64,000 bases of DNA from assembly GCF_026011715.1 (NCBI RefSeq), contig NZ_BRVM01000018.1, positions 1-64,000 on the forward strand. The letters run 5' to 3'. The translations under genes and the position numbers were made by a program. This stretch comes from Cytobacillus sp. NCCP-133. Lineage in GTDB: Bacteria; Bacillota; Bacilli; Bacillales; Cytobacillaceae. The notes beneath the pieces were generated by a model. The model was given only the letters and a program-made list of their open reading frames with translations. It made no database searches and was not told the origin of the DNA. Below, in pieces: positions 18,206 to 27,553 of the stretch (position 1 is its first letter; every line of letters starts with the position of its first letter).

Positions 18206-18487
18206 AAAACTTACAAAAACTTTCACAGGTAACTGCACTACTGCCTTGAAGTAGAAAAGAGCGAAAGGCAACCTTTTCATTCCAAATGGAAAACAGCTTT
18301 AAAATCCTATGACTATTATCAAGCCCATTGCCGGATTTTTAAACTGTTTAACATCCATATTGGTTGTTGCCGGGAAGCAAGCCCTTTCGTCCACGCTCGG
18401 AGGATGACTGGGCGTTTTTATTTACCCTCTTTAGAGCAGCAGGAACAGCAGGCATTAGGTTTTTAAATCATCTACAGATGGGGAGTA
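18206..18487 (+). promoter_or_regulatory. Structured ilvE leader with terminator (candidate attenuator)
   Basis: The leader contains a stem of about 16 bp between AACAGCTTTAAAATCC (about 18291-18306) and GGATTTTTAAACTGTT (about 18334-18349). It ends in an intrinsic terminator: GCCC (18381-18384) with GGGC (18410-18413), inner CGTCC/GGATG pairing, then TTTTTATTTA. The terminator arm CCTTTCGTCC resembles T-box leaders, but the canonical T-box core (GGGTGGTACCGCG) is not recognisable. Premature termination control of ilvE is likely; the signal is unknown. Confidence 0.5.
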
Positions 18488-18493
18488 ATGAAA

Positions 18494-19591
18494 ATGACAA
18501 AATTTAAAATTGAAATCAATCGCACAACAGAGAAAAAACAGAAACCTCAATTTGAAAGCTTAGAGTTCGGAAAAAATTTCACAGACCATATGTTTGTTAT
18601 GGATTACACAGCCGGACAAGGGTGGCACGATCCAAGAATCATTCCTTACCAGCCGTTAACACTCGATCCGGCAGCAATGATATTCCATTACGGACAAAGC
18701 GTTTTTGAAGGGTTAAAGGCTTACCTTACTAACGATAATGAAGTTCTGCTGTTCAGGCCAGAAAAGAATATGGAGAGATTGAACAAATCTAATTCCAGAT
18801 TGTGCATCCCCGAAATTGATGAAGAACTTGCCCTGCACGCACTAAAAGAATTGATAGCAGTCGACCGCGAGTGGATCCCGAATGTCGAAGGTACTTCATT
18901 ATATATTCGCCCGTTCGTCATTTCGACTGAACCATATCTAGGTGTTGCACCTTCTAAGAGATATAAATTTATTATGATCCTTTCACCTGTTGGCGCCTAC
19001 TATAAAGAAGGCATAGACCCTGTAAAAATTGCAGTCCAAAATGAATATGTCCGTGCTGTAAGAGGGGGAACAGGAACAGCCAAGACCGGCGGTAACTATG
19101 CAGCCAGTCTAAAAGCGCAAGAACTTGCGAGTTTAACGGGATACTCACAAGTTTTATGGCTGGATGGAAAAGAAAATAAATATATTGAAGAAGTGGGAAG
19201 CATGAACATCTTCTTTAAAATGAACGGTGAAGTTGTAACCCCTGAACTGAACGGAAGCATTCTAGAAGGCATTACCCGCAGCTCTGTGCTTGAATTGCTT
19301 AAATACTGGAATATCCCATTTTCTGAACGCAGAATCTCCATTGATGAGATTTTTCAGGCACATGCAGATGGACAACTGGAGGAAGCCTTTGGAACAGGTA
19401 CCGCTGCTGTTATCTCCCCAATCGGCGAGTTTTTCTGGGACAATAAGAAAATTATTATCAATGATGGGGAAACAGGTTCATTATCAAAGAAAATATATGA
19501 CACTTTAACAGGCATCCAGAAAGGGATTAAACCGGATCCATTTGGCTGGAGTGTGAAAATTGAGGATAAAGAAGCTGCTGCTATAAAATGA
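18494..19591 (+). CDS. ilvE: Branched-chain amino acid aminotransferase
   Basis: This 365-residue class IV PLP aminotransferase interconverts Leu, Ile and Val with their keto acids. Visible are YGQSVFEGLKAY, the PLP lysine Lys197 in GTAKTGGNYA, the EVGSMN motif and GTGTAAVISPI for phosphate binding. ATG 18494 is chosen because GGGGAG lies 8 bases upstream; the ATG at 18488 is too close. It has its own strong promoter, leader and terminator, so it is regulated independently. Confidence 0.95.
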   Translation: MTKFKIEINRTTEKKQKPQFESLEFGKNFTDHMFVMDYTAGQGWHDPRIIPYQPLTLDPAAMIFHYGQSVFEGLKAYLTNDNEVLLFRPEKNMERLNKSNSRLCIPEIDEELALHALKELIAVDREWIPNVEGTSLYIRPFVISTEPYLGVAPSKRYKFIMILSPVGAYYKEGIDPVKIAVQNEYVRAVRGGTGTAKTGGNYAASLKAQELASLTGYSQVLWLDGKENKYIEEVGSMNIFFKMNGEVVTPELNGSILEGITRSSVLELLKYWNIPFSERRISIDEIFQAHADGQLEEAFGTGTAAVISPIGEFFWDNKKIIINDGETGSLSKKIYDTLTGIQKGIKPDPFGWSVKIEDKEAAAIK

Positions 19592-19601
19592 ATATAATTT
19601 T

Positions 19602-19637
19602 AAAAGGATCGGCTAAATGGCTGATCCTTTTTATTTT
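19602..19637 (+). terminator. Terminator of ilvE
   Basis: AAAAGGATCGGC pairs with GCTGATCCTTTT, with a long T-rich tail. Confidence 0.8.
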
Positions 19638-19705
19638 TAGGCATGAAAACAACCTGAATTGGGAAAATAAAAGGAAGAATCCAATTTGGAGAGGAGACGA
19701 CAAAA

Positions 19706-19972
19706 ATGGACAAGATTGAAGTCGGTGAAATTTTTACAATCAGTGATGAAAACGGACAAGAAATGGAAGTGGAGGTTTTGGCAACTGCAGAGGCAGAAGG
19801 CAATAGTTATGCTGCTGTTAGCTTTGTTGAAGATTTAGAAGAAGAAACAGAAGAAGATATTGACGTATTCTTCTTAAAACTAGATGAAGATGGTGACTTT
19901 GCTCCAATTGAGAGTGACGAGGAGTTTAAGAAGATCTCTGCAGTATTCGATGAAATGATCGATAAAGAATAG
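19706..19972 (+). CDS. DUF1292 family protein
   Basis: This 88-residue very acidic protein fits the DUF1292 family (related to B. subtilis YrzB): a beta-rich start (GEIFTISDENGQEMEVEVLAT), then Asp/Glu-rich segments and a C-terminal helix (FKKISAVFDEMI). Function unknown. GGAGAGGAGACG precedes the start. A patatin gene follows 61 bases later and may be co-transcribed. Confidence 0.8.
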   Translation: MDKIEVGEIFTISDENGQEMEVEVLATAEAEGNSYAAVSFVEDLEEETEEDIDVFFLKLDEDGDFAPIESDEEFKKISAVFDEMIDKE

Positions 19973-20033
19973 AAGAGAAGGGTTAGCTCCTTCTTTTTTT
20001 GTTACAAAACGGATTGGAAAAATAGGTGAGAGC

Positions 20034-20945
20034 ATGAAAATATTATGCATTGATGGCGGGGGTATTCGGGGTGTCTTTGCTATTAGTATTTTAAAGAGCC
20101 TGGAAGAAGATTTTAAACAGCCTGCTGGCATTTTTTTTGATATGATTGCAGGAACCAGCACAGGTTCCATCATTGCATCTTCATTAATTCTTGATAAGAA
20201 AATGGACGAGGTTTTAAAGGGGTATGAATTATATGGAAAGAAAATCTTTGTCAAACAGGCAAAGGTCGGACTCCTTAAAAGTGTCTACAGCGATAAATAT
20301 TTACGGCGCTTCTTTCATAGGGCATTCGGGGAAATGGAACTTTCCGAAATACATAAGCCGCTTTTGATTCCAGCTGTGGATGTTACACACGGAAAGCCGT
20401 TTGTACATCGGTCCAATTACGGCCACCCTGGAAATGATAGCCTTTCCATGAAGCTTTGGGACGCTGTTCTATCCTCCTGTTCGGCACCTGTGTATTTTCC
20501 TCCCAACAATATCAGCAATAGCTACTTATCCATAGATGGGGGACTGTGGGCTAATAATCCTTCGCTTGTTTGCATTACAGAAGCCATGCATTATTTTAAG
20601 GCGGAGCTGCAAAATATCAAAATCCTTTCTCTTGGTACCGGGCTCCAAAAGATTGATTTTACTATAGATCATAATAAGGATTGGGGAGTTAAGCATTGGC
20701 TGCCTTTTCAGCTGCCATCCATGAAAGTCACACCCAAATTGCTCGACCTTGCCCTTCATTTGTCTTCAGAATCTGTCACCTATCATTGTAAGCATCTTCT
20801 GGCAGATAATTACTTGCGCCTTAATGAGAAGCTTGGAGAGGAGATGCCCTTTGATGACATTGAATTTGTGGATGAACTGATTATGCTCGGCAGGCAAGTT
20901 TATAAGGATAGGCGGGAAGAAATCAAAAATTTTTTACTTTCATGA
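20034..20945 (+). CDS. Patatin-like phospholipase
   Basis: This 303-residue lipid acyl hydrolase has all patatin motifs: oxyanion GGGIRG near residue 8, the nucleophile elbow GTSTG (Ser in the 40s) and the catalytic DGG (SIDGGLWANNP) near residue 165. There is no signal peptide, so it acts in the cytosol or at the membrane inner face. Patatins can be effectors of CBASS immunity, but no cyclase or sensor gene lies next to it, so a housekeeping lipase is more likely. Confidence 0.88.
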   Translation: MKILCIDGGGIRGVFAISILKSLEEDFKQPAGIFFDMIAGTSTGSIIASSLILDKKMDEVLKGYELYGKKIFVKQAKVGLLKSVYSDKYLRRFFHRAFGEMELSEIHKPLLIPAVDVTHGKPFVHRSNYGHPGNDSLSMKLWDAVLSSCSAPVYFPPNNISNSYLSIDGGLWANNPSLVCITEAMHYFKAELQNIKILSLGTGLQKIDFTIDHNKDWGVKHWLPFQLPSMKVTPKLLDLALHLSSESVTYHCKHLLADNYLRLNEKLGEEMPFDDIEFVDELIMLGRQVYKDRREEIKNFLLS

Positions 20946-21035
20946 ATAAGATCATTTGAAATATTGTCAAACAGCAGTAAGATAAGAAAAAATCAATATT
21001 TGCATGAACTGTTAAACGTAATTGAGTGCAAGTAA

Positions 21036-21084
21036 AGCCCAAATAAGAGGAGCATGTTGATTCCCATGCTCCTCTTATTTGGCC
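21036..21084. terminator. Long bidirectional terminator
   Basis: An 18-bp perfect stem (21039-21056 with 21065-21082, loop 8) lies between convergent genes. Confidence 0.75.
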
Positions 21085-22250
21085 TATTCCTTAAAAGAAT
21101 TCTTAACAGAATAGTATTTAATAGGGACAGTTTCTGTATTCATAAGGACCTCTGCAATTGCACCTGTAAGGCTATTAGGGCCACTGGCATCTAGGCCGAC
21201 CTCCCAGATCATCATTCCCCCAAATCCATTATTCAAGGCCAGATTCGTTTTCTTTTGCATGGTGGATTCACCATTATAGTAGTAAGTTGTCCCGTTCAAA
21301 TTGATATTATCTCTGCTGGCATATTCCGGATTGCGTTTAATAATGGCTTCATAAGAAACCTGCTTAATCGCAGGATCTTCAGGTTGAGCATAAAAAGGGA
21401 CACCAAGAACCAGCTTGTTTTTAGATAAATTTAGTGAATCGAAGAGAGTTGCCCAGTAGTTTACGATATTTTCAGTAAAAGGAAAGGGCGACAGGTTTGA
21501 AGCATTGTAGCCGCCATCCCACTGACCGTCGTAAGCCATGATGTTAACATAATCAACTCGCTGAAACATGGAAGGTTCATAAAGGACAAATCCAGTCTCT
21601 GTTCCTGTAACACTATGAATTTTAGCGTGAACAGCAACAGAGAGTTCTTTCTCATTTGCATGCAGCCGTTTACTTAGATTATGGATAAAAGCAGAAAGAT
21701 GTTCGGCATCCTTCTTGGATCGCGGATGCTCAAAATCTATATCAATACCATCAAGATTTTCTCTTTCAGCTATACCGGCAAGCTCATTTACCAGTTTGTC
21801 CCTAGAAGTGGGATCTGCCATTGCTACTTTAAAGTACTCATATGATTCCCCGCCTTTAATATGGAACCAACCGCCCACTGCCAAAATCGCTTTCGTATCT
21901 TGATTATGGGCATTTTTAACCATTTTGCGCAGATTATTCATTGCAGTATTACCATTAAAAGATAGGCTGCCATCCCTTTCTGGGTGGGCAAATGAAAAGA
22001 TTATATGGGTCAAATTTGTATAGTCTATGGCATTCGGATCACGATAATCCTGAACATATCCAATTAGCACCTTTGAAGATATATCCGACAAATCCGGAGC
22101 ATTCTTCTTAACAGGACTTTTAGCTGATTGAGATGCTGTCTTTGCCAGTTTGATAGATTGAGGCTGATCATTTTTTGTATAAAATATGCCTGCAGCAAAG
22201 CCGCAGGTAAAAATAATGGCAACCAAAATGATGATTTTATAGTTATTCAT
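21084..22250 (-). CDS. Secreted or anchored GH18 family glycoside hydrolase
   Basis: This 388-residue protein has an N-terminal signal anchor (MNNYKIIILVAIIFTCGFAAG), a linker and a GH18 barrel. The catalytic signature DxxDxDxE is intact in LDGIDIDFEHP, with KAILAVGGW as the second conserved strand and an MIWEVGLD end. GH18 enzymes cleave chitin or peptidoglycan N-acetylglucosamine linkages. No carbohydrate-binding or LysM domain is present. Activity on chitin versus cell wall cannot be decided from sequence. Confidence 0.87.
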   Translation of the reverse strand: MNNYKIIILVAIIFTCGFAAGIFYTKNDQPQSIKLAKTASQSAKSPVKKNAPDLSDISSKVLIGYVQDYRDPNAIDYTNLTHIIFSFAHPERDGSLSFNGNTAMNNLRKMVKNAHNQDTKAILAVGGWFHIKGGESYEYFKVAMADPTSRDKLVNELAGIAERENLDGIDIDFEHPRSKKDAEHLSAFIHNLSKRLHANEKELSVAVHAKIHSVTGTETGFVLYEPSMFQRVDYVNIMAYDGQWDGGYNASNLSPFPFTENIVNYWATLFDSLNLSKNKLVLGVPFYAQPEDPAIKQVSYEAIIKRNPEYASRDNINLNGTTYYYNGESTMQKKTNLALNNGFGGMMIWEVGLDASGPNSLTGAIAEVLMNTETVPIKYYSVKNSFKE

Positions 22251-22422
22251 TAAATGTTATCCTCCGTGTTTCAATCCCTTAAAAGTGTAACAAAAAAGGG
22301 AGGAGACAGGGAGTGGTAATATCTTGCTTCCATACCAAAACCGAGGATTAAACAAGGTATAAAGATGCAAAATAGAAAGCTTCTAAAAATCGTATGCAGT
22401 GAATTAAAATATCCCCGGCATA

Positions 22423-22434
22423 TGATGTTCATCA
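22423..22434 (+). promoter_or_regulatory. Fnr/Crp-like dyad upstream of the hemerythrin gene
   Basis: TGATGTTCATCA is a palindrome matching the TGAT-N4-ATCA core of Fnr-type sites, about 90 bases before the start at 22526. An oxygen- or NO-responsive regulator would suit a hemerythrin/PAS protein. Low confidence from one short match. Confidence 0.3.
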
Positions 22435-22525
22435 CATATCAATCTTTTTTCATATGGTACATTGCTAATGAGAAGTATTATCAAAATTAATTCATTGATG
22501 TTTTGTTTACAGGGGGTAAGGGACA

Positions 22526-23548
22526 TTGAGCGAAATGATTAATAACCGTGAGCACCAAATAAAACACAATCAGATCAACCGAAAGGACACCATGCATTCC
22601 AATCCGGAGGAACAGCCGGGACATCCAATCCACACATTTATCCGGGAAAATAGTGAAATTGATAAGCACCTGCGGGAAAAGCTTAAGGTCCATTTGGAAG
22701 CTTTTATCAATGAAGATAGTGAGGAAAATGTATATAAGCTACTCGAGGACTGCACTCTTTTGCTTGACCTGGACAAGCATTACAGCCGTAAAGAAAATCT
22801 GCTTTTCCCGTACCTGGAGAAGTATGGAATTTACGGTCCAACAAACAATATGTGGACTATTGACGATTTTATTAGGGACGGAGTTAAAGAAGCTAAGCAA
22901 CTGCTGGCAAACTACACCGGGGACAAGCAAAAGATTATAAACGGGGTTCAATTTGTTTTTAATGAAGTAAGTGCCATGATTTACAGGGAGGAACATATTC
23001 TATTCCCTATGGCTTTAAAAAATCTGACTGAAGATGAATGGATAAAAATTGCACATGAAAGCGATGAGATTGGTTTTTGCTTGACAGGACCCGAGGCAAA
23101 ATGGAAGCCTGAAAGGAAAGATATTGGCGAAAACGCCCTTTCAGAAGGATATATCAAAATGGAGACCGGCATTTTATCCTTAAAACAGCTGGAACTCCTT
23201 TTGAACCATCTCCCAGTTGATATCACTTTTATTGACCATGACGATGTTGTCCGCTATTTCTCTCATGGGAAGGAACGGATTTTCGCCAGGACCAAAGCTG
23301 TCATCGGCCGTACCGTGCAAAATTGCCATCCGCCGCGAAGTGTCCATATAGTAGAGGATTTGCTGAAAGATTTTAAGTCAGGCCAGAAAGATTCGGAAGA
23401 TTTTTGGATCAAATTTAGAGATAAATATGTGTATATTCGATATTTTACAGTTAGGGACGAAAACGAATCCTACATTGGCACCCTGGAATTTACACAGAAT
23501 ATCAGCCCTATTCAGGAAATTGAAGGAGAAAAAAGGATTCTTTCCTAA
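22526..23548 (+). CDS. DUF438/hemerythrin/PAS domain protein
   Basis: This 340-residue protein begins with a charged N-terminus, then a hemerythrin-like HHE domain (HPIHTFIREN, LDKHYSRKENLLFPYLEK, YREEHILFP) that would bind a di-iron centre. A PAS-like C-terminal half follows (VDITFIDHDDVVRYFS, RTKAVIGRTVQNCHPP, YIRYFTVRDENESYIGTLEF). This is the DUF438 architecture, thought to sense O2 or NO. Start TTG 22526 is supported by AGGGGG about 9 bases upstream. Monocistronic. Output partner unknown. Confidence 0.85.
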   Translation: MSEMINNREHQIKHNQINRKDTMHSNPEEQPGHPIHTFIRENSEIDKHLREKLKVHLEAFINEDSEENVYKLLEDCTLLLDLDKHYSRKENLLFPYLEKYGIYGPTNNMWTIDDFIRDGVKEAKQLLANYTGDKQKIINGVQFVFNEVSAMIYREEHILFPMALKNLTEDEWIKIAHESDEIGFCLTGPEAKWKPERKDIGENALSEGYIKMETGILSLKQLELLLNHLPVDITFIDHDDVVRYFSHGKERIFARTKAVIGRTVQNCHPPRSVHIVEDLLKDFKSGQKDSEDFWIKFRDKYVYIRYFTVRDENESYIGTLEFTQNISPIQEIEGEKRILS

Positions 23549-23551
23549 CGG

Positions 23552-23598
23552 CTAAAAAGCTAAAGAGCATTGATACGCTCTTTAGCCTTTTTTAATTT
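23552..23598. terminator. Bidirectional terminator
   Basis: GCTAAAGAGC (23559-23568) pairs with GCTCTTTAGC (23577-23586), flanked by A and T runs. The right arm covers the stop of the minus-strand gene. Confidence 0.75.
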
Positions 23599-24391
23599 TG
23601 GATAGGTTATTGATTTTAAATGAAACCGGCTCTTCTATAATGAATTCCTCATCACAGTCTTTCGCTTTTGGCAATTTCTTTTTAACAATCTTTCCATCAA
23701 ATTCAAGACTTTCTCCAGGCTCCAATTCAAACTTCTTCAGTGTTTTCGAGTGTGAACACCAGGCAAGTCTTACTTCTAAAGGCGCTTCCTGTTGAATAAC
23801 AACACCCTCGAGAACCACTACTTCGTCATTCTCTTCATTAAAATGGTTCCAGCTTAAAGCAAATTGTTTTACCTTTGCAGTAAAGTGAACCTTTTCAGTT
23901 GGAATCTCCAATGCTGGCTGCTTTTCTTTCTTTATTTTATTGGCAGAAGGTTTTTTCTCTGGTGTCTCTTCTGATTTCTTTTGGTCTGCAGAAGGCTTCT
24001 CTTTTTCTCCTTCCTGTTTCTGTTTAGAGATTAAGGAAGTTGAACTGCTAAAGTGTGCTGTCAAAGCTTTACCAAAGCTGGGAGACTGCATCTCCTTTAA
24101 ATACGCAGGGTGGATACAGCTTAAATTCCCATCCTGGAATTCGATCACAATGGTATGAAAATCCCCTGATTGCCCGTACGCCAGATAACCTTTGACTGTA
24201 ACAAGGCGCTGATGGGTTTTTTCTTTATACCAAAATTCTTTTTTGACTTCTATCGTCGTCGATAGTCCCCACTCCCGGACCATCTTTTCATAGTGGGCAT
24301 CATCTTTAAATGTTTCGTATTTACATTTGGGCGGAAAATAGGAAGTGTTTGCATCTTCAATATGAGGCAGTGTAGTAGCCAAACTGTCCAC
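23582..24391 (-). CDS. Hypothetical protein with Lys/Glu-rich linker
   Basis: This 269-residue protein has two ordered halves joined by a low-complexity Lys/Glu/Ser/Pro linker (about residues 120-165). The N-terminal half contains FPPKCKYETFKDDAHYEKMV and YLAYGQSGDFHTIVIEF; the C-terminal half contains VVVLEGVVIQQEAPLEVRLAW. No family recognised, no signal peptide or membrane segment. GTG start at 24391 with AAAGGAT close upstream. Confidence 0.6.
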   Translation of the reverse strand: MDSLATTLPHIEDANTSYFPPKCKYETFKDDAHYEKMVREWGLSTTIEVKKEFWYKEKTHQRLVTVKGYLAYGQSGDFHTIVIEFQDGNLSCIHPAYLKEMQSPSFGKALTAHFSSSTSLISKQKQEGEKEKPSADQKKSEETPEKKPSANKIKKEKQPALEIPTEKVHFTAKVKQFALSWNHFNEENDEVVVLEGVVIQQEAPLEVRLAWCSHSKTLKKFELEPGESLEFDGKIVKKKLPKAKDCDEEFIIEEPVSFKINNLSKIKKG

Positions 24392-24518
24392 ATCCTTTCC
24401 TGAATATTTTAATGGCCAAATGAGATAAAATCAAAAAAGATGGAGGTTATTGCAGATAAATTTTGAATATAGTTAATAATTTTAGAATGACAGCGATTTC
24501 TGTAAAGGAGTTTAGAAG

Positions 24519-26306
24519 ATGATTACATACAAAAATAGAAATGAAGTACCCGAGAATGAAAAATGGAATCTGGAAGATATTTATCCGAATTTGGATAATT
24601 GGGAGGATGACTATCAGCAGGTTGAAAAAATAGCAGAAAAACTGAAGCAATTTGATGGCCAAATAACGAATGGATCGTCTTTGTATCAATATCTTGAACA
24701 AAAAGAAAAGCTTTCCTACTTATTTAATAAGCTTTACGCCTATGCCATGCTTAAAACAGACGAAGACACAAGAGTGACGGAATCTCAATTCTATGTGGAC
24801 AAAGCTAAGCAACTAAGCGTAAAAATCAGCTCGTACACCTCATTTTTCATGCCTTTTCTGTTAAGCCTGGATGAGGGAACGCTAAAGGGCTATATTGCAC
24901 AAGAGAAGGGCTTGAAATACTTCGAGGAAGACCTGCTTGAATCTTTTCGATACAAACCACATGTCCTCAATAAAGACAAAGAAGAGGTCCTTTCACAGCT
25001 GGGTGAAGCACTATCAGCTCCCAGCCGTACGTTTGGCATGATCAATAATGCTGATATGAAATTTGGGGAAGTAACCGGTGAAGACGGGAAAAGAGTTGAA
25101 CTGACCCGAGGAATGTATGCAAAAATCCTGGAAGACGAAGACCGTGCAAAGCGCAAGGAAGCGTACAAGGCGTATTATCAGCCTTACGTCCAGCTGAAAA
25201 ACTCGATAGCATCCACTTTGTCTGCAGCCATTAAAAACAATGTCACGATGGCTAAAATCCGGAACTACCCATCCGCTCTGGAAAAAGGACTGTTTGGAGA
25301 CAAGGTGCCAAAAGAAGTCTATGAAAATCTGATAGAAACAACCAAAAAAAATATCAAGCCTTTGCATCAATATACCAGAATCCGCAAAGAAAAACTTCGC
25401 CTTGAAACATTGCGCCAATATGATATGAATGTACCTTTAGCAGAAGGCGTTAAGCTTGTTATAACGTATGAAGAAGCCTACGAGACCATGTGCAATGCCT
25501 TGTCTCCTTTAGGAGCAGATTATATCAGCATTCTAAAGGAGTTTAAAACGGACCGCTACATCGATGTTCGCGAAACCCCAGGGAAGCGGTCAGGCGCTTA
25601 TAATTTAGGCATTTATGGCGTTCACCCATATATTTTGCTGAATCACCGTAATGATCTCGATAGTTTATTTACACTTGCACATGAATGCGGGCATGGCGTA
25701 CACAGCAAACTGAGCTCTCAGCATCAGCCTCAAATCACAGCCCGGTACAGCATCTTTGTCGCTGAAGTAGCTTCAACAGTAAACGAAGTATTGCTGATCA
25801 ACTACTTATTAAACAACGAAAAAGACGAATTGGTACGGAAGCATCTTCTGAACCATTTTATTGATCAGTTCAAGGGAACTTTTTTCACTCAAGTCATGTT
25901 TGCCGAGTTTGAGATGAAGACGCATGAATTGGCAGAAAAAGGACAGCCGCTGAATGCTGACGTATTCAGCCGGATGTATGAGCGTTTATTTCGTGAGTAT
26001 AATGGGAATGAAATCGTGTTTGATGAAGAAGTCAAATATGGCTGGTCCAGAATCCCGCATTTCTACCGCCCATTCTATGTTTTCAAGTATGCGACCGGTT
26101 TTGCATCAGCTATACACCTGGCAACAAAAATTCTTGAGGGGGATCCAGAAACTCTTAAGTGCTACCTTGAATTTTTAAAAAGCGGAAGCTCGGATTATCC
26201 GCTTGAGCTTCTAAAAAAAACGGGTGTAGATTTGACAACTCAATACCCGATTGAAAACTCACTCAAAAAGTTCCGCGAGCTAGTAGAGGAATTCGGAGAA
26301 CGATAA
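24519..26306 (+). CDS. pepF: Oligoendopeptidase F
   Basis: This 595-residue M3B metallopeptidase cleaves peptides of about 7-17 residues in the cytoplasm. The zinc motif HECGH begins at residue 388 (FTLAHECGHGVHS), with a downstream Glu in VAEVASTVNE. N-terminal PepF features and full length agree with the B. subtilis family. AAAGGAG precedes the start. Monocistronic, followed by a clear terminator. Confidence 0.95.
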   Translation: MITYKNRNEVPENEKWNLEDIYPNLDNWEDDYQQVEKIAEKLKQFDGQITNGSSLYQYLEQKEKLSYLFNKLYAYAMLKTDEDTRVTESQFYVDKAKQLSVKISSYTSFFMPFLLSLDEGTLKGYIAQEKGLKYFEEDLLESFRYKPHVLNKDKEEVLSQLGEALSAPSRTFGMINNADMKFGEVTGEDGKRVELTRGMYAKILEDEDRAKRKEAYKAYYQPYVQLKNSIASTLSAAIKNNVTMAKIRNYPSALEKGLFGDKVPKEVYENLIETTKKNIKPLHQYTRIRKEKLRLETLRQYDMNVPLAEGVKLVITYEEAYETMCNALSPLGADYISILKEFKTDRYIDVRETPGKRSGAYNLGIYGVHPYILLNHRNDLDSLFTLAHECGHGVHSKLSSQHQPQITARYSIFVAEVASTVNEVLLINYLLNNEKDELVRKHLLNHFIDQFKGTFFTQVMFAEFEMKTHELAEKGQPLNADVFSRMYERLFREYNGNEIVFDEEVKYGWSRIPHFYRPFYVFKYATGFASAIHLATKILEGDPETLKCYLEFLKSGSSDYPLELLKKTGVDLTTQYPIENSLKKFRELVEEFGER

Positions 26307-26318
26307 GGAAATAAGACC

Positions 26319-26356
26319 GGTCTGCTTCAAAGGTATAGGAAGCAGACCTTTTGATT
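26319..26356 (+). terminator. Terminator of pepF
   Basis: GGTCTGCTTC (26319-26328) pairs with GAAGCAGACC (26339-26348), followed by TTTTGATTTTT. Confidence 0.75.
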
Positions 26357-26479
26357 TTTCCCCGTATCTTTTGCTATATGCTATATAAATAATAGACAGA
26401 AAGAAATTTTCCTGCAATAATTGATGCAGACTTTTAATAGATCCATTAATAAATAAACTCAATGGCAAAGGATGAAATC

Positions 26480-27553
26480 ATGAAAGTACTTCTGGCAAGT
26501 CCGAACTTTCACCAGCCCAGAGGGAATACTGTCACTGTTCAACGCATATCCAAGGGACTTGAAAAGCTCGGCATAGAGACTGAAATAATAAGTATGACAA
26601 AAGACATAAGAATGTCCAACCTGCCCCACACAGACATCGTTCATGGATTCCATGCTTACCGGTTCGGCAAATTTATTGAAGGGTTAGGCAAGATTCCGGA
26701 AACCTACATGGTTACAATCACTGGAACAGATTTAAATATGGATCTTTTTGATGAATCTAAAAGAGTAGATGTCATTCGGACACTAATCAATGCATCAGCC
26801 ATCCATGTGTTCGATGAAGAAGCAAAGCTTGTCCTGTCCAATGAGATTGCCGGAATTCAAGAGAAAATATTTGTCATTCCTCAGGGGACTGTTACATTTC
26901 CAGTAACTTCACTTGATTTTAGGAAGGAGCCCGGCACCTTTTTATTTGTTCTTCCTGCAGGCATCCGCAAAGTGAAAAATATCCCATTCGCCATCGAGCA
27001 GCTTGAATATCTATATATGAAGAAACCTCATATTCGCTTATGGATAGTGGGACCTGTTATTGAAGAAGATGAGGGGCAAATTGTTAAAGATCTGGCAGAT
27101 AAGCATAATGATTGGGTTCAATATCTGGGACAGGTACCTCATAAGCAGATGGGAGAAATCTATAAACTAGCAGACACGGTCTTAAACACCTCCCACTCAG
27201 AAGGCCAGCCTGCAGCTATTTTGGAAGCAATGGGCTACAGTGTGACCGTACTGGCATCCAATAATTTAGGCAATAGAAATATCATTGTGAATCAAGAAAC
27301 GGGTTTTATCTATACTAATCCGATCGAATTTCTTGATTACGCAGAAAAACTAGTGAATAATTACGAAATGAGGACTAAAATTGGGCAGGCTGCTAAATTC
27401 TATGTAGAGTGTAATCATTCCTCTGAATACGAAGCAAGAACATTGCAGAAAATCTATAAGAGTATTTTAGGAAAGTCCCCATGCAAAGGAGAGAGAAACA
27501 TGTCGAGAGAAGAAATTGTTAAATTAACTTCCCTATCCTCTAAAGGCGGTTGA
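26480..27553 (+). CDS. GT4-fold glycosyltransferase, SenB-like, in frame with selD
   Basis: This GT-B glycosyltransferase has N-terminal VLLASPNF, TDIVHGFHAYRFGK, VTITGTDLNMDL (about 78-89) and a donor-binding EGQPAAILEAMG (241-252) followed by VLASNNLGN. The HA-x-R and TGTDL blocks and the order of motifs resemble SenB, which makes a selenosugar from selenophosphate and a UDP-sugar (similarity judged by eye). ATG 26480 has AAAGGA 7-8 bases upstream. The frame has no stop before entering selD at residue 341; it ends at UGA 27551-27553 unless that codon is read as selenocysteine, in which case one 689-residue fusion results. Confidence 0.8.
   Translation: MKVLLASPNFHQPRGNTVTVQRISKGLEKLGIETEIISMTKDIRMSNLPHTDIVHGFHAYRFGKFIEGLGKIPETYMVTITGTDLNMDLFDESKRVDVIRTLINASAIHVFDEEAKLVLSNEIAGIQEKIFVIPQGTVTFPVTSLDFRKEPGTFLFVLPAGIRKVKNIPFAIEQLEYLYMKKPHIRLWIVGPVIEEDEGQIVKDLADKHNDWVQYLGQVPHKQMGEIYKLADTVLNTSHSEGQPAAILEAMGYSVTVLASNNLGNRNIIVNQETGFIYTNPIEFLDYAEKLVNNYEMRTKIGQAAKFYVECNHSSEYEARTLQKIYKSILGKSPCKGERNMSREEIVKLTSLSSKGG

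Noticed and set aside
18206..18487. Canonical T-box riboswitch upstream of ilvE
   Set aside because: The GGGTGGTACCGCG core could not be found; only the terminator arm looks T-box-like.
20034..20945. Patatin as a CBASS effector
   Set aside because: No CD-NTase, HORMA or other defence gene is adjacent; neighbours are DUF1292 and GH18 genes.
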